Assembly: GCF_002871345.2 (NCBI RefSeq)
Contig: NZ_CP136964.1
Span: 1,488,001 to 1,552,000, forward strand
Reading direction: 5' to 3'
DNA length: 64,000 nt
Origin: Nosocomiicoccus massiliensis
Lineage (GTDB): Bacteria > Bacillota > Bacilli > Staphylococcales > Salinicoccaceae
Shown: positions 57,614-64,000 of the stretch, piece after piece
How positions within the stretch are numbered: the stretch's first letter is position 1
Layout: the number at the start of each line of letters is the position of its first letter
Notes under the pieces: generated by a model
Databases searched by the model: none
The model's input: only the letters and a program-made list of their open reading frames with translations
What the model was told of the DNA's origin: nothing
Translations under genes and position numbers: made by a program

Positions 57614-58290
57614 ACGATATAAAAGAAATGTTCCGATTTGAACACGTCAAAATCGATGCACTAATCGAAGCGACGATAGAAACGCTGACAATGACAGGAA
57701 TTGCGACGCTATTTTCATTCTTCATAGGAATTATATTAGGTGTCATTTTATTTCAATCATCAAAAGGTAAGGCAATTGCCTCTAAACCGGTGTACGGTGC
57801 GACATCATTTGTCGTTAACCTATTTCGTGCCATTCCGTTTATCATTTTAATCATATTACTCATACCGTTCACAAAAGCAATTATGGGAACGATGATGGGA
57901 GTATGGGGAGCGATGCCGGCATTAATTATCGGATCGTCTCCATTTTATGCGAGACTCGTTGAGATCGCATTAAAAGAAGTCGACAAGGGCGTAATCGAAG
58001 CCGCTGAGTCGATGGGAGCAACACAAACCGAAATTATTTGGAAAGTGCTACTCCCTGAATCACTTCCAGCACTCATTTCAGGGATTACAGTAACGGCGAT
58101 TATGCTCGTCGGTTCAACTGCAGTGGCTGGTGTTATTGGAGCAGGAGGTCTTGGAAGTCTAGCATACATGGTCGGATTTACGAGAAATCAACCAGACGTG
58201 ACACTCGTTGCGACAATCGTTGTTTTAATTATCGTTTTTATCATTCAAATTATAGGAGACACTGTATCAAAAGCAGTCGACAAAAGATAA
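57610..58290 (+). CDS. metI: Methionine ABC transporter permease MetI
   Basis: 226 residues, five to six membrane helices, EAA loop around EAAESMGATQTEIIWKVLLPESLP. Forms the membrane channel with MetN and MetQ. Confidence 0.95.
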   Translation: MNDIKEMFRFEHVKIDALIEATIETLTMTGIATLFSFFIGIILGVILFQSSKGKAIASKPVYGATSFVVNLFRAIPFIILIILLIPFTKAIMGTMMGVWGAMPALIIGSSPFYARLVEIALKEVDKGVIEAAESMGATQTEIIWKVLLPESLPALISGITVTAIMLVGSTAVAGVIGAGGLGSLAYMVGFTRNQPDVTLVATIVVLIIVFIIQIIGDTVSKAVDKR

Positions 58291-58304
58291 GAGGAGACTT
58301 ATTT

Positions 58305-59108
58305 ATGAAAAGAATATTATTTGCATTTACATTATTACTAACAGTAGTACTCGCTGCATGTGGTGGCGGAAAAGAAGCAAACGAAAAATTAACAGTCGTT
58401 GCGACACCAGTACCACACGCTGAAATTTTAGAAGAAGCAAAACCATTATTAGAAGAAAAAGGAATCGATCTCGACATTAAAGTCGTGAACGACTACAACA
58501 CACCAAACCAAATGTTAGACAGTGAAGATGCAGATGCAACATTCTTCGCACACATTCCATACTTTAACAACTTATTAAAAGAAGGATTCGACTTTGAAAA
58601 CATTGGAGCTGTTCACTTAGAGCCTATCGGTGTATATTCTAACGATTATAAATCATTAGAAGAGTTACCAGACGGAGCAAAAATTATGCTTTCAAACAAC
58701 GTGCCAGATGAAGGACGTATCCTTAAATTCTTCGTCGACCACGGTTTACTTACGTTAAAAGACGGTGTTGACCCAATCGAAGCAACAATCGACGATATCG
58801 AAGACAACCCACATAACTTCGTATTCGACAACAAAACAGCACCAGAAATCATGGTCAAAGCATACGAAAATAACGAAGGTGATGTGTTCTTTATCAACGC
58901 AAACTACGCGATTGACTCAGGATTATCACCAAAAGAAGATGCAATCGAACTTGAAGCGGCAGACTCAGACTACGTAAACGTTGTAATTGTAAGAAGCGCA
59001 GACAAAGATAACGAAAACTTAAAAACACTTGTAGAAGTATTACAAAGTGAAGAAATCAAAAAATTCATCGACGGAAATTATGACGGTGCAGTCATTCCAG
59101 CGGAATAA
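58305..59108 (+). CDS. metQ: Methionine-binding lipoprotein MetQ
   Basis: 267 residues. Lipobox VLAAC followed by GGG. NlpA-type domain (VVATPVPHAEILEEAKPLL; then VNDYNTPNQMLDSEDADATFF; and LEPIGVYSNDYKSLEELPDG). AGAGGAGA upstream. Terminator follows. Confidence 0.95.
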   Translation: MKRILFAFTLLLTVVLAACGGGKEANEKLTVVATPVPHAEILEEAKPLLEEKGIDLDIKVVNDYNTPNQMLDSEDADATFFAHIPYFNNLLKEGFDFENIGAVHLEPIGVYSNDYKSLEELPDGAKIMLSNNVPDEGRILKFFVDHGLLTLKDGVDPIEATIDDIEDNPHNFVFDNKTAPEIMVKAYENNEGDVFFINANYAIDSGLSPKEDAIELEAADSDYVNVVIVRSADKDNENLKTLVEVLQSEEIKKFIDGNYDGAVIPAE

Positions 59109-59117
59109 TGAGAAGAG

Positions 59118-59144
59118 ACACGGCTTTTTAAGTCGTGTTTTTTT
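59118..59144 (+). terminator. Terminator after metQ
   Basis: ACACGGCTT, TTT, AAGTCGTGT with one G-U, then seven T. Confidence 0.88.
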
Positions 59145-59247
59145 GTGTGGAGAGACGAATTTTTTATATTTTTATTAAAGCGTAAGTTTATATTTGTTCG
59201 ATAGCTGGGTATATTTACATATCAAGAATTTACTGGAGGTAATCTAA

Positions 59248-59610
59248 ATGGATGAATTTGAACGTAATTCAGAATACACATATGAAACACGCCCTGTGTT
59301 TGACGGACAAATCGTCATGCTATCGTACTTATCATTATTTGTATCAGCATTCATTGCGCCGTTAATTATATGGGCAGTTAAGAAAGACGACGATCCAGAA
59401 ACGGGTGCTGCACTAGCTGACGTACTAAACTTCTCGATTTCGTATTCAATCTATTCATTTGTTTCTTCGATATTAACTGTAGTTCTCATCGGCTTTATTA
59501 CGACACCTATTATATTAGTCATGGTTGTAGTATTCACGATTATTGGAGCAATTAAATCATTTAACGGTGAAAGATATCTTCCACCACTTACAATTAGATT
59601 CATTAAATAA
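59248..59610 (+). CDS. DUF4870 membrane protein
   Basis: 120 residues, three hydrophobic helices, NFSISYSIYSFVSS and the C-terminal ARRYLPP-like GERYLPPLTIRFIK typical of DUF4870 (Tic20-like). Function unknown. TGGAGG upstream. Confidence 0.85.
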   Translation: MDEFERNSEYTYETRPVFDGQIVMLSYLSLFVSAFIAPLIIWAVKKDDDPETGAALADVLNFSISYSIYSFVSSILTVVLIGFITTPIILVMVVVFTIIGAIKSFNGERYLPPLTIRFIK

Positions 59611-59614
59611 GGAA

Positions 59615-59645
59615 AACGCATGTGCCTAAGCACGTGTGTTTTTTC
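59615..59645 (+). terminator. Terminator after DUF4870 gene
   Basis: AACGCATGTGC, CTAA, GCACGTGTGTT (G-U pairs), then T run. Confidence 0.85.
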
Positions 59646-60724
59646 GTGTGGAGGGTGAGTTTTAGTTTACGATAAACTGTCTGACAATGTTGTCGATCCG
59701 TCGTCGTCGGTTTTTCATCTTAATGAACAGGTTATCCCGAAATATGTTAAATATATCCGGATATCTAACAGAATCGCGAAATTTTTGTTAGATATAATTT
59801 TAGGGAATGGTGTTATCGCTATTTTGGGATACAACAACACTTTCTGACTCCCCGAATTCAGATCTCACCGAGGTTTTTCATCTTAATTAACAAAAAATTG
59901 TTGAATGTGTTAAATATATCCGGATAATTAACAAAAACCTGGGATTCAGTGCTGTTTTTGTTAGATAAAAAAATATAATTAACAAAAGTGAGGGTGGCGA
60001 GACGAAATCTGTCAATTATATCCGAATATCTAACAGAATCGCGAAATTTTTGTTAAATAAAATTTCGGGAATGGTGTTATCGCTATTTTGGGATACAACA
60101 ACACTTTCTGACTCCTCGAATTCAGATCTCACCGAGGTTTTTCATCTTAATTAACAAAAAATTGTTGAATATGTTAAATATATCCGGATAATTAACAAAA
60201 ACCTGGGATTCAGTGCTGTTTTTGTTAAATAAAAAAATATAATTAACAAAAACCGAGGTGGCGTCTTGAAATTTGTTAATTATATCGAGATATCTAACAA
60301 AATCGCGAAATTTTTGTTAGATATAATTTTGAGAAGCAGCTTTATTACTCCTTTGGGATAAAACGACACTTTAAACCTTCCGAAATTCAAATCACCACGA
60401 GGTTCTTCATCTTAATTAACAAAAAACGTCTCAGCGACCTGAAATTTGATTATTATAATTCCGAGAAAAAACTAAGACTCTTCAGAAATAAAAACACATC
60501 AAAACTCCAACGAAAATCACCAAGTTACCTACCAGTTCTTCATCATTTACCTGATTTTTATTCTCAATTCTAAAATTCGATTATCACAATGTATAACACT
60601 ACAAATATCCGTTGTTTTACGTTATACTAAAGTCATTATGGTCATGGGAAACTTTGACTATAGTTTAGAACTATTATAAACTATTATATGGAAAATAAAT
60701 TCTATCTAATTGGAGGATTATCGG
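59646..60724. repeat. Non-coding repeat region with phased palindromes and ~264-bp tandem duplication
   Basis: No ORF of substance. Palindromes of the form TGTTARATA-N8-TATYTAACA begin at 59745, 59908, 59959, 60010, 60172, 60223 and 60274; within each triplet starts differ by exactly 51 bp. Half-sites follow 41 bp after the last member (59786, 60051, 60315). The whole ~264-bp unit (one triplet, half-site and a ~110-bp segment containing GGTGTTATCGCTATTTTGG) is repeated about two and a half times. From about 60450 the sequence is simple AT-rich DNA leading to the sufC promoter region (TTGACT at 60654-60659). Confidence 0.85.
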
Positions 60725-61507
60725 ATGACTTCTGTTTTAGAAATTAAAGACTTACATGTCGAAATTGATGGCAAGAAAATACTTAAAGGTTTAAATCTTA
60801 CACTTAAACAAGGTGAGATTCACGCTGTAATGGGACCTAACGGGACGGGTAAATCTACACTCGCTCAAGCGATTATGGGACACCCTGCATACGATGTAAC
60901 GCAAGGTGAAGTTTTACTTGATGGTGAGAACGTATTGGAAATGGAAGTTGACGAGCGTGCGCACGCTGGTTTATTCCTAGCGATGCAGTATCCGTCAGAA
61001 ATTTCGGGTGTTACAAACTCAGATTTCTTACGTTCAGCTATTAACTCAAGCCGTGAAGAGGGCGACGAGATTAACTTAATGCAATTTATTAAAAAACTAG
61101 ATAAAAACATGGACTTCTTAGAAATGGATCCAGATATGGCAACGCGTTACTTAAACGAAGGGTTCTCTGGTGGGGAGAAAAAACGTAACGAAATTTTACA
61201 ACTCATGATGTTAGAACCTAAATTCGCAATCTTAGACGAGATTGACTCTGGTCTAGATATTGACGCGTTACAAGTTGTTTCTAAAGGTATTAACGAACTG
61301 CGTGGACCTAACTTTGGTTCATTAATTATCACGCACTATCAACGCTTATTAAACTACATCGAACCTGACTTCGTACACGTAATGATGCAAGGTAGAGTAG
61401 TAAAATCAGGCGGAAAAGAACTTGCAGAACGTCTTGAGAACGAAGGTTACGAGTGGATTAAACAAGAACTCGGAATTGAAGACGAAACAGTAGACGCAGT
61501 AGAATAA
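60725..61507 (+). CDS. sufC: Fe-S cluster assembly ATPase SufC
   Basis: 260 residues. Walker A GPNGTGKST, the SufC-specific FLAMQYPSEISGVTN, signature FSGGEKKRNEILQ, Walker B AILDEIDSGLD. ATG 60725 has GGAGG 8 nt upstream; ATG 60710 in frame overlaps it. First gene of sufCDS. Confidence 0.96.
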   Translation: MTSVLEIKDLHVEIDGKKILKGLNLTLKQGEIHAVMGPNGTGKSTLAQAIMGHPAYDVTQGEVLLDGENVLEMEVDERAHAGLFLAMQYPSEISGVTNSDFLRSAINSSREEGDEINLMQFIKKLDKNMDFLEMDPDMATRYLNEGFSGGEKKRNEILQLMMLEPKFAILDEIDSGLDIDALQVVSKGINELRGPNFGSLIITHYQRLLNYIEPDFVHVMMQGRVVKSGGKELAERLENEGYEWIKQELGIEDETVDAVE

Positions 61508-61524
61508 TATCAGGAGGAACTGTA

Positions 61525-62829
61525 ATGGCTAACGAATTCGTTTTAGATAAAGAAAAAGTCTTAAACGACGCAGAACAAAATGGTGTGACAGATTTCTTTA
61601 CAAATAAAAGAAAAGAAGCACTAGATTTAATCGATCGTTTAGACATGATAAAACCAGACAAAACACGTATTTATAACTGGGACTTTTTTACAGTTGAACA
61701 ACCATTTACGGAAAGTTCAACGTTCGATTCATTATCTGATTTACCAGAAAAGGTAAAAGAAGTTGTAGAAGTAGAGAATGTAGAAAACTTATACGTGCAA
61801 CACAATAACACGAAAGCATTTGTAGAATTATCTGAGTCATTAAAGTCTCAAGGTGTTATTGTTGAAGATATATTTACAGCATCAGAAAATCATAAAGACT
61901 TAGTTGAAAAGTACTTTATGACTGAAGGTGTAGCTGTCGATGAAAACAAACTGACAGCTTACCACCAAGCGATGTTAAACGGTGGGGTCTTCATCTACGT
62001 ACCGAAAAACGTAAAAGTTGAAGCGCCAATTCAAGTCGTGTTTTACCACGATGATGAAAATGCATCGTTATATAACCACGTCTTACTCGTTGCAGATGAA
62101 GGTTCTGAAGTAACTTATGTAGAAAACTATGTCACGAACTTAGAATCAGCGAATGGACAGTTAAACGTTGTAAGTGAAGTGCTTGCAAAAGATAACGCAA
62201 AAATTAACTACGGTGCAGTAGACTTCTTAGCAAAAGATCTTACAGGATATGTCGTACGTCGCGGTGTAACAAGTCGTGATGCTGAAATCGACTGGGCACT
62301 CGGTCTAATGAGTGACTCAAACGTCATTTACGATAACACGACGTACTTAAACGGTGATAACTCAGAATCAGAAGTTAAAATCGTTACAATTGGTCGTGGA
62401 CAACAAATCTTAAACTTCACGACAGAAGTTATTCACTACGGTAAAAATACGTACGGAAACATCTTAAAACACGGTGTAATGAAAGAGAACGCAAACAGCG
62501 TATTTAACGGGATTGGTCACATCAAAAAAGGTGCGACGAACTCCAACGCTCAACAAGAATCTCGCGTATTAATGCTTGACGGTAAAGCGCGTGGTGACGC
62601 GAACCCAATTCTATTAATCGACGAAGATGAAGTGGAAGCAGGACACGCAGCATCAGCTGGTCGTGTGGATGAACTACAACTCTTCTACTTAATGAGTAGA
62701 GGGCTTAAGCGTGAAGAAGCAGAACGCTTAGTTATCCACGGATTCTTAGCACCAGTTGTTGTTAGCTTACCGATTGAAAGTGTTAAAAACTTACTCGTAG
62801 AAGTGATTGAAGATAAAATTTTACACTAA
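61525..62829 (+). CDS. sufD: Fe-S cluster assembly protein SufD
   Basis: 434 residues of the SufBD beta-helix family; C-terminal LLIDEDEVEAGHAASAGRVDELQLFYLMSRG and ...VIHGFLAPVV are diagnostic. Scaffold partner of SufB and SufC. CAGGAGGA upstream. Confidence 0.95.
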   Translation: MANEFVLDKEKVLNDAEQNGVTDFFTNKRKEALDLIDRLDMIKPDKTRIYNWDFFTVEQPFTESSTFDSLSDLPEKVKEVVEVENVENLYVQHNNTKAFVELSESLKSQGVIVEDIFTASENHKDLVEKYFMTEGVAVDENKLTAYHQAMLNGGVFIYVPKNVKVEAPIQVVFYHDDENASLYNHVLLVADEGSEVTYVENYVTNLESANGQLNVVSEVLAKDNAKINYGAVDFLAKDLTGYVVRRGVTSRDAEIDWALGLMSDSNVIYDNTTYLNGDNSESEVKIVTIGRGQQILNFTTEVIHYGKNTYGNILKHGVMKENANSVFNGIGHIKKGATNSNAQQESRVLMLDGKARGDANPILLIDEDEVEAGHAASAGRVDELQLFYLMSRGLKREEAERLVIHGFLAPVVVSLPIESVKNLLVEVIEDKILH

Positions 62830-62838
62830 TAATACTAG

Positions 62839-64000
<1,162 letters not shown>

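Overview
The window is chromosomal DNA from a low-G+C Gram-positive coccus of the family Staphylococcaceae. The backbone order uvrA, hprK, lgt, trxB, rapZ, yvcK, whiA, clpP, then pgk-tpiA-gpmI-eno-secG-est-rnr-smpB-ssrA, then csp, aroD, an ArsC-like gene, gcvH, metNPQ and sufCDS is the staphylococcal order. Accessory content unusual for Staphylococcus itself (a WxL surface-protein operon, pgk without an adjacent gapA) suggests a sister genus such as Jeotgalicoccus, Nosocomiicoccus or Salinicoccus. The genus is an inference.

Layout. 1-10.4 kb: housekeeping run on the + strand, tightly packed with 1-11 nt overlaps. 10.4-11.5 kb: an intergenic array of phased palindromes, clpP on the minus strand with a CtsR box, and tRNA-Arg(CCG). 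11.6-18.9 kb: poly-gamma-glutamate operon pgsB-pgsC-pgsA-pgsE-capD, then a DUF2207 membrane protein and an LCP cell-wall ligase. 18.9-29.9 kb is accessory: LysR/MFS/ureohydrolase module, a YsnF-type stress gene broken by a stop codon, a cupin, a G5/LPXTG surface protein, an ornithine carbamoyltransferase pseudogene, a split ThrE exporter and an intact IS30-family element. 29.9-39.4 kb: glutaredoxin-like gene, lower glycolysis, secG, esterase, rnr, smpB and tmRNA.

39.4-51.7 kb behaves as a genomic island at the 3' end of ssrA. The last 183 bp of the tmRNA gene recurs at 51507-51689 with 3 mismatches. Between the copies lie a three-gene WxL operon, a GNAT gene, a VOC-family gene and a Fur-controlled iron-siderophore module (IruO-like reductase divergent from a four-gene ABC transporter). 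Several gene remnants, including a diverged piece of smpB, also lie there; no integrase is visible. Just beyond the displaced ssrA end, 52.0-53.4 kb carries the most interesting locus: a promoter and three genes encoding an ADP-ribosyltransferase-like protein (HGT motif), a 97-residue protein of unknown family, and a SecB-like chaperone. This gene order is that of a toxin-antitoxin-chaperone system and resembles the E. coli anti-phage system CmdTAC, here in a Gram-positive.

53.6-64 kb: cspA, a DUF4352 lipoprotein, aroD, ArsC/Spx-like gene, gcvH, thioredoxin-like gene, SAM-riboswitch-controlled metN-metI-metQ, a DUF4870 protein, a 1.1-kb non-coding region of repeats, and sufC-sufD-sufS (sufS cut by the window end). 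A second unexplained signal is a family of 26-bp palindromes spaced exactly 51 bp apart in sets of three, seen once at 10.46-10.58 kb and twice at 59.9-60.3 kb.
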